DNA of 64,000 bases from JBHFEI01 sp041928815 (lineage in GTDB: Bacteria > Pseudomonadota > Alphaproteobacteria > Rhizobiales > Rhizobiaceae). Where the stretch lies: NCBI RefSeq assembly GCF_041928815.1, contig NZ_JBHFEI010000012.1, forward strand, positions 90,031 to 154,030, read 5' to 3'. The translations under genes and the position numbers were made by a program. Below are positions 26,601 through 34,376 of the stretch, one piece after another. The notes below the pieces were generated by a model, which made no database searches, was not told the origin of the DNA, and saw only the letters and a program-made list of their open reading frames with translations. The first letter of the stretch is position 1. Each line of letters opens with the position of its first letter.

Positions 26601-26831
26601 CAGGATCGCCGAGCGCCCGCCGAGGCAATCGACGAATTCGGAACGCAGCACGCGGGCGGCGCGCCGCGTCGGCACGAAGAGGGTGATGCCGGCGAGCGAC
26701 AGGGGATCCGACCCGTCATGGCGATAGCCCTCGACCAGCCTTCCGTCGCAGAGCGCCTGCGCCAGCGTCCTCAGGAATGGCAGGCCCGGCGGGATCGTCA
26801 GGACATTGCCGGCCGCCGCCTCCGTTGCCAT
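23655..26831 (-). CDS. addB: Double-strand break repair protein AddB
   Basis: A 1058-residue partner of AddA of the alphaproteobacterial type. It starts with the family segment LTIPPGLPFLRTLAQAL and TLFVPTRRAARVL. It has helicase-like VILGGLNEGVWPPQ and a C-terminal RecB-type nuclease with ADRIDLLPDG and LIDYKTGSS near residues 915-940. An in-frame ATG lies 21 bp further upstream (26852). The ATG at 26831, with GGAGGG ahead and directly after the murU stop, is preferred. It cooperates with AddA in end resection and has no separate promoter that I can see. Confidence 0.92.
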   Translation of the reverse strand: MATEAAAGNVLTIPPGLPFLRTLAQALCDGRLVEGYRHDGSDPLSLAGITLFVPTRRAARVLRSEFVDCLGGRSAILPVIRALGETDDDSGFFDADVPILLDLAPPLPNAARLIELGRLILAWRNRLPAAITAVHAESPLIAPASPADALWLARNLCELIDAIETEEVDWSALDRLEAGEHALWWELTQEFLGIARVYWQDRLVELRRSSPSRHRNAVLDAETERIATRPSDGPVIIAGSTGSIPATASLIAAVQKRDDGVIVLPGLDQDMTDAQWTALATEQADGRSETSERSHPQYGLFRLLRRMGVPRHAVRAIGAAPDDLALRQTLVSAAMLPSEATDQWPDVMRGVNADALQAAFAGVTLIEAAAEREEATAIAVALRLALGEETESRAALVTPDRDLARRVVAELHRFGIEADDSAGTPLAETPPGTLAILATEAALRPGDPVAIAALLKHPLLRLGLPAEAVRASAGVVERVALRGGTRAIEIGELEPLLAARWAAESAERHRTEWRGDITDASIAGAADLCRRLAAAIEPLASALGTLGRGGRPLSAELPLSDWATRTGRALEAIAIDARGDLAGLWGGEAGEALAGLFQTVIETDGQMQADGSQWCDIVVALMTGEAIKPPAMRHPRVFIFGALESRLQSVDTIVLGGLNEGVWPPQSANNPFLSRAMKIAMGLEPPERRIGQLAHDLQMAAGTRQLVLTRALRQGGAPTVASRWLQRLMALGGQALSEPMRARGAAYRHWVAALDDRPAEPRAERPAPRPPAERQPLTYSFSEIARLRRDPYAVYARRILRLQPVGAFTVEPGASERGTLYHRVVERFVSAGIDPASAEAEAALKRLIREALDSHPLPPHADHLWRLRLGAVADAFLDWERRRRPTLAASRTEVPATMAVGVGEIRLTGIADRIDLLPDGRAVLIDYKTGSSPSEKEARALLDPQLPLEAAVLKAGGFRGLGRHVAAELLYVRLKPGERFDVTAVNNEAKKGGRSADDLADAALAELRKLLDALLSGRHGFASRLIMQRQRDWGGEYDHLARVAEWSTDDGEEGGDDA

Positions 26832-26832
26832 C

Positions 26833-27570
26833 TCAGTCCGTCCCTCCGGCATGCCGGGCGATCACCGCTTCGGCCGCTTCGATCGCCTCCGGCGTGCCGA
26901 CCGTGATCCATTCGCCCTCCAGCATCCGTCCATGAAGCCTTCCCGCGGCGATTGCCCGGTCGAAATAGAGGTTGAGGTTGAAGGCGTCCGCCGGAGCGTC
27001 GTTGAGCAGGTCGCGCGTCATGGCGATCGCGCCGGCATAGACGACCGGGGCGCCGCCGGCGCCCCCGGCATGGCGGGTGAGCCGGCCGTCCGCCGCGAGC
27101 GAGAAATCGATCTTGCCATTGTGGCCGGTCGTGCGCTCCGGCGGGACGCAGAGCAGCAGCATGTCCATCGCCGCCGGATCGAAAGCATCGGCGAGGCGGG
27201 CGAGATTGCCGGGTTTTCCCGCCGGTTCATCGACCCAGAAGAGATCGGCATTCATGACGAGGACCGGACCCGGCGGCAGCAGTCTCAGTCCCCTGGCGAG
27301 GCCGCCGCCGGAATTCATCAGCCCGGCGCGCTCGTCGGAGATGAGGATGCGCGGCGCCGTGCGGGCCGCGAGATGGGCCTCCATCCGGTCGGCATGATGG
27401 TGGACGTTGACGACAACGGTGGTGACGCCCGCCCCGGCGAGAAGGTCGAGCACATAGTCGATCATCGGCCGCCCGGCGACGGGCACGAGCGGCTTCGGCA
27501 GGGTGTCGGTGATCGGCCGCATCCGCGTGCCGAGGCCGGCGGCAAGCACCATTGCGTTGCTGATCGGCAT
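26833..27570 (-). CDS. murU: N-acetylmuramate 1-phosphate uridylyltransferase (MurU-like)
   Basis: A 245-residue nucleotidyltransferase. It has the sugar-nucleotide signature AMVLAAGLGTRMRPIT, the Lys in DTLPKPLVPVAG, the metal Asp in VLVMNADLFW and NGKIDFSLAADGRL. It resembles mannose-1-phosphate guanylyltransferases, but in Pseudomonas and alphaproteobacteria this short form is MurU, which makes UDP-MurNAc from MurNAc-1-P. The adjacent upstream gene contains an AmgK-like kinase that makes that substrate, which strongly supports the call. AmgK-MurU recycling bypasses the fosfomycin target MurA. The addB start lies immediately after its stop. Confidence 0.85.
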   Translation of the reverse strand: MPISNAMVLAAGLGTRMRPITDTLPKPLVPVAGRPMIDYVLDLLAGAGVTTVVVNVHHHADRMEAHLAARTAPRILISDERAGLMNSGGGLARGLRLLPPGPVLVMNADLFWVDEPAGKPGNLARLADAFDPAAMDMLLLCVPPERTTGHNGKIDFSLAADGRLTRHAGGAGGAPVVYAGAIAMTRDLLNDAPADAFNLNLYFDRAIAAGRLHGRMLEGEWITVGTPEAIEAAEAVIARHAGGTD

Positions 27571-27597
27571 CAGGTCCTCATCCCGTGTGATTCTGCC

Positions 27598-29088
27598 TCA
27601 GAGGATTTCAGCCTTTGCGCACCAGTCGCGCAAGGGTGCGAGCGTCTCGTGGGAAAGGGCCGTCTTCAGGTAGGCGAGCGTGCGCGGCAGATGGCGCAGA
27701 TAGGCGGACTTCCCGTCGCGCTCCTTCAGCCGCACCCAGATCCCGGCGAGCTTGCAGTTGCGCTGCGCCGCCATCAGATGCCAGTCGCGGCGGAAGGCGG
27801 CCTCGTCGAAGGGACCGTTCTCCCTGCGCGCGGCGATATAGCGGTCGACGAGGGACGCCGTCAGGTCCGGCGGCATGTCGATGCGCGCGTCCTGCGTCAG
27901 CGAGGCGACGTCATAGGCGGTCGGGCCGATCATCGCATCCTGGAAATCGATGAGGCCGACCCGGTCGGTGCCGGTCGCGCCCGCCTGCCAGAGGATGTTC
28001 GGCGAGTGGAAATCGCGCAGCAGGAGGTTGGTCTCGGCCGTGCCGGCCGCCGCGATCAGCGCCGACCAGATCGCCCGGTAGGCCTGCCGTTCCGCGTCGG
28101 TCGGGGGAGCGCCGCGCATGGAGGGCAGATACCAGTCGAGGAGAAGGCTCGTCTCGATCGCCATCGCCTTGGGGTCGAAGTCCGGTATCCGGTGGCGGGT
28201 GCCGTCGGGAAGCGGCAGCGTCCGCGGGAAGGGCGCCGCATGCAGCCGGGCGAGGAGATCGATGCCGGCCTCGTAGCGTTCGACGATCGGCCGGCCGGCC
28301 GCATCGACGATGCCCTCGGCGCCGAGGTCCTCGAGAAGCAGGATGCCCTGATCGAGGTCGGCGGCGAGAACGGCCGGGGCATGCAGCCCGGCGGCGCGAA
28401 GGCCCGCCGAGACGGCGGCGAAGGGTCGGCAGTCCTCGGCGATATGGGCGATCTGCTGGTAGTATTTTCCGTCTTCGAGGATCGGGCCGGGCGCGAGCCT
28501 CGGGGCATCCATCAGCACGCGCGACGGTGTTCCATCCGCGATGACGTGCTCGTAGGCGCGGCTGGAGGCGTCCCCGCTCAGATGACAGCGCCGGGCCCCG
28601 GAAAGCCCCTCGCGGTCGAGGAAGCCGCGGATCGCAAGGCTGCGGGCGATCCGCGCCAGCGCTGCTTCCGGTCCTTCCACCAGCAGGTCGCGGCCGTCGC
28701 CCCGATGGGTGAACGACAGCGTGATCCGGTCCCGGGGCAGCCGCTCCGCCGCCCTCTCCGGCCATTCGACCAGGCAGAGGCCGTCGGCGAGCGCCTCGTC
28801 GAGGCCGAGTTCGTCGAGCTCCGAGGCATCGGACAGGCGGTAGAGGTCGAAATGAGCGACCGGGATGCGGCCCTCATAGGTCTGCACGAGGGTGAAGGTC
28901 GGGCTCGGAACCTCGAGGTCGTCGTCTTCGGCGAGCGCCCGGATCAGCGCGCGGGCGAGCGTCGTCTTTCCCGCGCCGAGATCGCCGGAAAGCCCGACGC
29001 AATCCCCCCGCTTCAGCGCCAGCGCCAGGCCTTCGGCGAGGCGGTCGGTCGCCGCGGCGTCTGCCAGGAAAAGCCGGACCGGTGCCAT
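27598..29088 (-). CDS. TsaE-AmgK fusion: t6A ATPase subunit joined to a sugar kinase
   Basis: A 496-residue two-domain protein. Residues 1 to about 150 are TsaE, with P-loop GDLGAGKTT (35-43), SPTFTLVQTYEG and FDLYRLSDASELDELG. TsaE is the ATPase of the tRNA threonylcarbamoyladenosine (t6A) complex. Residues about 160-490 are an aminoglycoside-phosphotransferase-like kinase with catalytic LLRDFHSPNILW (Asp near 359) and VGLIDFQDA, matching AmgK, the MurNAc/GlcNAc anomeric kinase. The ATG at 29088 overlaps the divL stop (TGATG); an in-frame GTG lies three bases earlier. The next gene is murU. I recall this fusion as recurrent in Rhizobiales. Confidence 0.88.
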   Translation of the reverse strand: MAPVRLFLADAAATDRLAEGLALALKRGDCVGLSGDLGAGKTTLARALIRALAEDDDLEVPSPTFTLVQTYEGRIPVAHFDLYRLSDASELDELGLDEALADGLCLVEWPERAAERLPRDRITLSFTHRGDGRDLLVEGPEAALARIARSLAIRGFLDREGLSGARRCHLSGDASSRAYEHVIADGTPSRVLMDAPRLAPGPILEDGKYYQQIAHIAEDCRPFAAVSAGLRAAGLHAPAVLAADLDQGILLLEDLGAEGIVDAAGRPIVERYEAGIDLLARLHAAPFPRTLPLPDGTRHRIPDFDPKAMAIETSLLLDWYLPSMRGAPPTDAERQAYRAIWSALIAAAGTAETNLLLRDFHSPNILWQAGATGTDRVGLIDFQDAMIGPTAYDVASLTQDARIDMPPDLTASLVDRYIAARRENGPFDEAAFRRDWHLMAAQRNCKLAGIWVRLKERDGKSAYLRHLPRTLAYLKTALSHETLAPLRDWCAKAEIL

Positions 29089-31574
29089 CACTCCGCCGCC
29101 ACGACGGAGGTGCGCTCGGCCGAGGGAATGCGGCAGGTGACGGTGGTGCCGCGTCCGGGAGCCGTGTCGATCGCCACGGTTCCGTGGTGGAGCGCGACGA
29201 AGCTTTCGACGATCGACAGGCCGAGGCCGGCGCCGCCGGCCTTGCCGTGGCTTTCGAAGCGGTTGAACACGCTGTCGAGCACGTCCTTCGGGATGCCGGG
29301 CCCGTTGTCGGCGACGGAGAAGACGAAATCGGCACCGTCGCGGCGGCAGGTCAGCGTGATCAGGCTGCCTTCGGGGGCGAAATTGGTGGCATTGGTCAGG
29401 AGCTTGATCAGGATCTGCTTCAGCCGCTGGTGGTCGGCGACGAAGGTGCCGAGCGTCTCCGGCGCAACGATGCGCACCGTGACACCGCTTTCCTGCAGCT
29501 TGCCCGACATGTGCAGCGTCACCTCGTCGAGGAAATCGTCGAGGGCGAATTCAGAGAAATCCAGCTCGATGATGCCGGCATCGACGGTCGCCAGGTCGAG
29601 GATGTCGTTGACGAGGGTCAATAGCAGGGAAGAGGAGGTGGAGATGTGGTCGATATATTCGGCCTGGCGCTGCGTCAGTGTGCCGAAGGTCGGCGTCTTC
29701 AAGAGATCCGCGAAGCCGATGATGTTGGTGAGCGGCGAGCGCAGCTCGTAGGAGACATGCTGGACGAAGTCGTTCTTCAGCGCGTCCGCCAGACGCAGTG
29801 CCTCGTTCTTCTCCGTCAGCGCCCGCTCGACCCGCACGCTGTCGGTGATGTTGGCGAAGGTCAGCATGGTCTGGGCGTTGGGCAGCGGGATCACGGCGAA
29901 GTCGAGGATCAGGCCGGTGCGCAATTCCAGGATGCCGTGGTCGGAGGCGCGCTCGTCGTCGAAGCTGGTGATCAGCTGCGCGAAGCGCTTCCAGCCGTCC
30001 GGCTGGTCGTAAGAGGCGCCGCAGGCCTGTTCGATCGCGCGGATATGGGTGCCGGGCGCGGCCTGCGCCTCGGTGACGCCCCAGAGCGCGCGGAAGGCGG
30101 GATTGGAGAGCCGGATGCGGCCGTCCGGCCCGAAGACGGCGACGCCTTCGGAGAGATGGTCGATCGTCTCGCCCTGGACCTGGACCAGCGTGTTGTAGCG
30201 CGTCTCGAGATCGACCTTTTCCGTCAGGTTCTCGAAGACCCAGGTCGTACCGCCCTGCGGCCGGGCGGTGGCGAAGACGCGCAGCGTCTGGCCGTTCGGC
30301 AGGTGCCAGAGGTCGGTCTGCGTGTCGACTGCCCGGTAGATCGACAGGGCGTTGTCCTTCCACTGCTTCCAGTTCAGAAGCTCCGGCAGTTTTCCGGCGG
30401 CGCGCAGCCGTTCGAGCAGGGCGCCGTTGTCCGGCCTGCCGTCGAGGAAGCCGAGCGGCAGATCCCAGAGCCTCTGGAAGGCCTGGTTGTAGAATTGCAG
30501 GCGCTGGTCGCCGTCAAAGATCGCCACGGGGGTCGCCAGATGGTCGAGCGTCTCGGCATGGCTCTTCAGCGTCCGGTCGAGCTCCTCGCGGATCGCCGCG
30601 GCATCGGACACGTCGACGGCCATGCCGGCGGCACCGGAGGGAGTGCGGATCGTCACGACGTCGAAGAAGCCGCGATTGCCGCGCACGACGGTGGAGAGGC
30701 GCTCGCGGAACGGCGATTCGTAGGTGGCCTGGCTGCGGATGCGCTCGCGCTGGGCGGCGGCGAGCAGCTCGCGCCCCTCCTCGACGGCGATCTGCGCCTC
30801 GGACGCCTCGACGGCGTCGGCATAGGCGTCGTTGACCCAGACGAGCCGCTCGTCGGCGTCGCGGATCCAGGCCGGCATGTCGACGGCGTCCATCAGGCCG
30901 TGGAAATTCGATAGCGCGGCGCTGAGCCGGTCGCGTTCGAGCTTCAGCGCGGCGAGTTCCTCGCGCAGGTTGCTGAGCGCGACGAAGCGGACGAAGGCCT
31001 CGCCGCCGGAGACGCGGCCCTGCGCCTCCAGCACCTCGTTGCGCCCGGTCTCGACGATCAGGTCGAAACTCTGCGCGGCCGAGCGCAGCCGGTCGATGGC
31101 GCTTTCGAGCGTCTGGGCGGAGGCCGGCTTCAGCCAGCGGCCGAAGGCGAGGAAATCGCGGTCGTCCTGCGGCGCGCCGGTCTCCGCCGGCAGTTGCCCG
31201 AGGAATTCCGGCCGTTCGGAAAGCCCGTCCCAGACGACGATGCGCCGGTCCTTTTCGGTGATCAGCGCCTGGAGGCGGCCGATCCTGTGGCGGGCATCCG
31301 ACATCGCGCCGCGCAGGCTGCGGTTCTCGCTTTCCGCCCGTCCGCGCTGGCGGATCATCCAGAGGGCGGACAGCATCGCGGCGGAGATGCCGCCGAAGAC
31401 GATGGAAAAGGCGATGACCTCGGTCGAGCGGAAGATCGCGCCGGTGACGATGCCGTCGACGGCGGCGAAGGCGGGGGCTGCGACCGATCCGAGCGCGAAA
31501 GCCGCGGTCGTGGACCTGAAAAAGGCCGAAAGGCTGCGCCTGGTCGTGCCGCGTCTCGAAGGCCCTGTCTGCAT
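29088..31574 (-). CDS. divL: DivL-type PAS pseudo-histidine kinase (Tyr in place of His)
   Basis: An 828-residue membrane protein. A hydrophobic N-terminal pair (about residues 15-75) is followed by a coiled region, PAS-like segments (near 245-560), then a HisKA/HATPase module. The phospho-acceptor box reads QHVSYELRSPLTN, so the position normally His is Tyr609. The ATPase keeps LLTNATNFAPEGS, VADNGPGIPKD and GAGLGLSIVES. This Tyr substitution and PAS architecture define DivL, which in Caulobacter and rhizobia links DivK to CckA and CtrA control of the cell cycle. The frame is open to 31718. The ATG at 31574 is chosen because the extension is basic and not family-like. Confidence 0.88.
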   Translation of the reverse strand: MQTGPSRRGTTRRSLSAFFRSTTAAFALGSVAAPAFAAVDGIVTGAIFRSTEVIAFSIVFGGISAAMLSALWMIRQRGRAESENRSLRGAMSDARHRIGRLQALITEKDRRIVVWDGLSERPEFLGQLPAETGAPQDDRDFLAFGRWLKPASAQTLESAIDRLRSAAQSFDLIVETGRNEVLEAQGRVSGGEAFVRFVALSNLREELAALKLERDRLSAALSNFHGLMDAVDMPAWIRDADERLVWVNDAYADAVEASEAQIAVEEGRELLAAAQRERIRSQATYESPFRERLSTVVRGNRGFFDVVTIRTPSGAAGMAVDVSDAAAIREELDRTLKSHAETLDHLATPVAIFDGDQRLQFYNQAFQRLWDLPLGFLDGRPDNGALLERLRAAGKLPELLNWKQWKDNALSIYRAVDTQTDLWHLPNGQTLRVFATARPQGGTTWVFENLTEKVDLETRYNTLVQVQGETIDHLSEGVAVFGPDGRIRLSNPAFRALWGVTEAQAAPGTHIRAIEQACGASYDQPDGWKRFAQLITSFDDERASDHGILELRTGLILDFAVIPLPNAQTMLTFANITDSVRVERALTEKNEALRLADALKNDFVQHVSYELRSPLTNIIGFADLLKTPTFGTLTQRQAEYIDHISTSSSLLLTLVNDILDLATVDAGIIELDFSEFALDDFLDEVTLHMSGKLQESGVTVRIVAPETLGTFVADHQRLKQILIKLLTNATNFAPEGSLITLTCRRDGADFVFSVADNGPGIPKDVLDSVFNRFESHGKAGGAGLGLSIVESFVALHHGTVAIDTAPGRGTTVTCRIPSAERTSVVAAE

Positions 31575-31906
31575 CGTCTGCTCGTCCCCGTGGTGCGGGG
31601 CGTGCGCAAGCGGACGGCATGCGCGGTCACCCGCGCAGACGGTCGTTGCAAACCCCCGTGTCAGTCGCTCTGTCCGATGCCTCGCCGGCCGCTTTCGGGA
31701 GGGCACGCACAGGTCCATTCGAGACGTCTAGCCGTCCATGGCTGCGCGAGGCTTGTGGACCTGACGGGTCCGGCAAGCCGCGGGTGCCTGGTCGTGCCAG
31801 GACGGGACACATCGCCGGAGACCGGCGCGCCGCTTGTGGTCCGTCCACGCGTTTCGAATCGACACATTAACCATAATGCTTTGCCGATTCGGCGCAAAGA
31901 TGCGGG
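31575..31906. promoter_or_regulatory. divL upstream region with CtrA-type half-site and two GANTC sites
   Basis: About 330 bp without a convincing gene. TTAACCAT (31867-31874), the half-site reported for CtrA in alphaproteobacteria, is flanked by GAATC (31856-31860) and GATTC (31886-31890), both GANTC targets of the CcrM methylase. All lie upstream of divL, which is transcribed leftward. The rest of the stretch, including the open frame from 31718, shows nothing recognisable. The regulatory reading is inference. Confidence 0.4.
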
Positions 31907-31907
31907 C

Positions 31908-31944
31908 AAAAAAAGAACCGCCCTCTTGGGGTCAAGAGGGCGGT
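31908..31944 (-). terminator. Rho-independent terminator of ahcY
   Basis: Perfect 12-bp arms ACCGCCCTCTTG (31917-31928) and CAAGAGGGCGGT (31933-31944) with a 4-nt loop. On the minus strand they are followed by TTC and seven T (31914-31908), 32 bp after the ahcY stop. Confidence 0.92.
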
Positions 31945-31975
31945 CTCCATATCTTGTGGATTAGCTGGATAAATA

Positions 31976-33376
31976 TCAATAGCGGTAGTGTTCAGCCTTG
32001 AACGGACCCTGGGGCGTCACGCCGATATAGGAGGCCTGCTCGCTCGAGAGCTCCGTAAGCCTGGCGCCGAGCTTTTCGAGATGCAGACGGGCGACCTTCT
32101 CGTCGAGGTGCTTCGGCAGGACGAAGACCTCGTTCTTGTAGTCGGCGCCGCGGGTGAAGAGCTCGATCTGCGCCAGCACCTGGTTGGAGAAGGAAGCCGA
32201 CATGACGAAGGAGGGGTGGCCGGTGGCGTTGCCGAGGTTCAACAGCCGGCCTTCCGAGAGCAGGATCATCCGGTTGCCCTTCGGGAACTCGATCAGGTCG
32301 ACCTGGGGCTTGATGTTGGTCCACTTCAGGTTGCGCAGTGCCGCGACCTGGATCTCGTTGTCGAAATGGCCGATATTGCCGACGATCGCCATGTCCTTCA
32401 TCTCGCGCATGTGGTCCATGCGGATGACGTCCTTGTTGCCGGTCGTCGTGATGAAGATGTCGGCGGTTGCGACGACATCCTCGAGAAGCACGACCTCGAA
32501 GCCGTCCATCGCCGCCTGCAGCGCGCAGATCGGATCGACCTCCGTCACCTTGACGCGGGCGCCGGCGCCGCGCAGCGAGGCGGCAGAGCCCTTGCCGACA
32601 TCGCCATAGCCGCAGACGACGGCGACCTTGCCGGCCATCATTACGTCGGTGCCGCGGCGGATGCCGTCGACCAGCGATTCCTTGCAGCCATACTTGTTGT
32701 CGAACTTCGACTTGGTGACGGAATCGTTGACGTTGATCGCCGGGAAGGGCAGCAGGCCCTTGGCCTGGAGCTGGTAGAGCCGGTTGACGCCGGTGGTCGT
32801 CTCTTCCGTCACGCCGCGGATCGCGTCGCGCTGCTTCGTGAACCAGCCCGGCGAGGCGGCGAGCCGCTTGCGGATCTGGGCGACGAGGATTTCCTCCTCC
32901 TCCGAACCGGGATTGGACAGCACGTCCTCGCCGGCCTCGGCGCGGGCGCCGAGCAGGATGTACATGGTGGCGTCGCCGCCATCGTCGAGGATCATGTTGG
33001 AGAGGCCGCCATCTGCCCACTGGAAGATCTTGTCGGTGTAGGTCCAGTAGTCCTCGAGCGTCTCGCCCTTGACGGCATAGACCGGGATACCCCTGGCGGC
33101 GATCGCGGCGGCGGCATGGTCCTGCGTCGAGAAGATGTTGCACGAGGCCCAGCGCACCTCGGCGCCGAGCGCCACCAGCGTCTCGATCAGCACGGCGGTC
33201 TGGATGGTCATGTGCAGCGAGCCGGTGATGCGCGCGCCCTTCAGCGGCTGCGACGCGCCGAACTCGGCGCGGCAGGCCATCAGTCCCGGCATTTCGGTTT
33301 CGGCGATGTCGATTTCCTTGCGGCCGAAATCGGCAAGAGCGATGTCGGCGACGTGATAGTCGTTTGTGGTGGTCAT
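31976..33376 (-). CDS. ahcY: S-adenosylhomocysteine hydrolase
   Basis: A 466-residue NAD-containing cytoplasmic enzyme that splits S-adenosylhomocysteine into adenosine and homocysteine, keeping methyltransferases active. Signatures are SLHMTIQTAVLIETL, SCNIFSTQDHAAAA, the substrate segment NKYGCKESLVDGIRRG, the NAD fold VVCGYGDVGKGSA and the C-terminal HLDEKVARLHLEKLG, ending in HYRY. The ATG at 33376 is the only sensible start. It has a strong terminator and a palindrome in its upstream region, so it is probably its own transcription unit despite the long minus-strand series. Confidence 0.98.
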   Translation of the reverse strand: MTTTNDYHVADIALADFGRKEIDIAETEMPGLMACRAEFGASQPLKGARITGSLHMTIQTAVLIETLVALGAEVRWASCNIFSTQDHAAAAIAARGIPVYAVKGETLEDYWTYTDKIFQWADGGLSNMILDDGGDATMYILLGARAEAGEDVLSNPGSEEEEILVAQIRKRLAASPGWFTKQRDAIRGVTEETTTGVNRLYQLQAKGLLPFPAINVNDSVTKSKFDNKYGCKESLVDGIRRGTDVMMAGKVAVVCGYGDVGKGSAASLRGAGARVKVTEVDPICALQAAMDGFEVVLLEDVVATADIFITTTGNKDVIRMDHMREMKDMAIVGNIGHFDNEIQVAALRNLKWTNIKPQVDLIEFPKGNRMILLSEGRLLNLGNATGHPSFVMSASFSNQVLAQIELFTRGADYKNEVFVLPKHLDEKVARLHLEKLGARLTELSSEQASYIGVTPQGPFKAEHYRY

Positions 33377-33509
33377 GAAAATCTCCAGGCAGGTCTAAGT
33401 CGCGCCCGGTCATCCGGTCGCCGCATCATCCGGCGCGCGACGCTCCGCATCGGTCACGAGCGCGGTCTGGCCGGTCTTGTAGCAGCAAGCCGGCAGGCAA
33501 TCAATATCG

Positions 33510-33529
33510 ATATAAAGAAGTCTTTATAT
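33510..33529. promoter_or_regulatory. Palindromic operator candidate upstream of ahcY
   Basis: ATATAAAGAAGTCTTTATAT has perfect 9-bp arms around a 2-bp centre. It is an AT-rich island between the HPr stop and ahcY, about 134 bp upstream of the ahcY ATG. Perfect arms and position suggest a repressor site. SAH-responsive ArsR-family regulators (SahR type) control SAM-cycle genes in other proteobacteria and are a reasonable guess. Confidence 0.6.
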
Positions 33530-33543
33530 GTTTATGTCGGCGC

Positions 33544-33837
33544 TCACATCTCTTCGCCGAAACGGTCGCGCACCAGCACGTCGAGCGCCTCGATCGCCTG
33601 CTCCGCCTCCCGGCCGCTCGCGGTGACGAAGATCGTGCAGCCGGGCGAGGCCGCGAGCATCATCAGCCCCATGATCGAGGTGCCGCCGACGGTCATTCCG
33701 TCCTTCGACACGCTGATCTCCGCCTCGAAACCCTCGACGGTCTGGACGAACTTGGCGGAGGCACGCGCGTGCAGGCCGCGCTTGTTGACGATCAGCAGTT
33801 CACGGCTGAGGGACATCGGATCGCTGGCGCCCGTCAT
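33544..33837 (-). CDS. HPr phosphocarrier of the regulatory PTS
   Basis: A 97-residue HPr with the phosphorylatable His23 in NKRGLHARASAKF and the regulatory serine region GGTSIMGLMML (Ser54, equivalent to Ser46 elsewhere). It is the acceptor of phosphate from EI and target of HPr kinase. The start at 33837 overlaps the EIIA stop (ATGA). A second ATG at 33816 would give a shorter form of more usual length. No sugar-specific EIIB/EIIC is present nearby, so it belongs to a regulatory rather than transport PTS. Confidence 0.93.
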   Translation of the reverse strand: MTGASDPMSLSRELLIVNKRGLHARASAKFVQTVEGFEAEISVSKDGMTVGGTSIMGLMMLAASPGCTIFVTASGREAEQAIEALDVLVRDRFGEEM

Positions 33838-34235
33838 TTTCCGCTCAGCACGCGGCTGGCGACGTTGATGTATTTGCGCCCCGCCTCGGAGGCGTCGACG
33901 AGGGCCTTGTCCATCGGGCTTTCGGCACGCACGCCGGCGAGCTTGATCAGCATCGGCAGGTTGACGCCGGCGATCACCTCGACCGTGCCGCTCTTCATCA
34001 CGGAGATCGCGAGATTGGACGGCGTGCCGCCGAACATGTCGGTGAGGATGATGACGCCATTGTCGCTGCGTGCCCGTTCCACCGCGTCGATGATGTCCTG
34101 CCGGCGCTGGTCCATGTCGTCTTCCGGGCCGATGCAGACGGTCTCGATCGCCTTCTGCGGACCGACGACATGCTCCAGAGCCAGTCGAAACTCATCAGCC
34201 AGCTTGCCGTGGGTGACAAGCACAAGTCCGATCAT
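33834..34235 (-). CDS. EIIA-Man-type PTS protein
   Basis: A 133-residue EIIA of the mannose family with the phosphorylated His9 in LVLVTHGKLADEF, IILTDMFGGTPSNLAI and ANLP-like GVNLPMLIKLA. The frame continues to 34319, but the ATG at 34235 with a GGAG ribosome site gives the family N terminus. No EIIB-EIIC partners accompany it. In rhizobia this domain receives phosphate from HPr and is a signalling output, not a transporter part. It is coupled to HPr by a 4-bp overlap and follows hprK by 141 bp. Confidence 0.92.
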   Translation of the reverse strand: MIGLVLVTHGKLADEFRLALEHVVGPQKAIETVCIGPEDDMDQRRQDIIDAVERARSDNGVIILTDMFGGTPSNLAISVMKSGTVEVIAGVNLPMLIKLAGVRAESPMDKALVDASEAGRKYINVASRVLSGK

Positions 34236-34376
34236 GGTGTCTCGCTCCAAATGCGTCTGCACTCTTTTCGTGGCGGAATATCGCAATGCAGCAACTTCGT
34301 CCACCGTCGGGGCGGACATCTTGGCAAGGAAAAGCCGAAGTGCAAGGGCAAAACGGCGGAATTCGCGCCTCTGTGA

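Noticed and set aside
31851..31864. TTTCGAATC resembling a tRNA T-loop
   Set aside because: No acceptor stem, anticodon arm or CCA could be built around it.
33377..33543. A SAM or SAH riboswitch before ahcY
   Set aside because: No recognisable aptamer core was found; the exact palindrome at 33510-33529 explains the region better.
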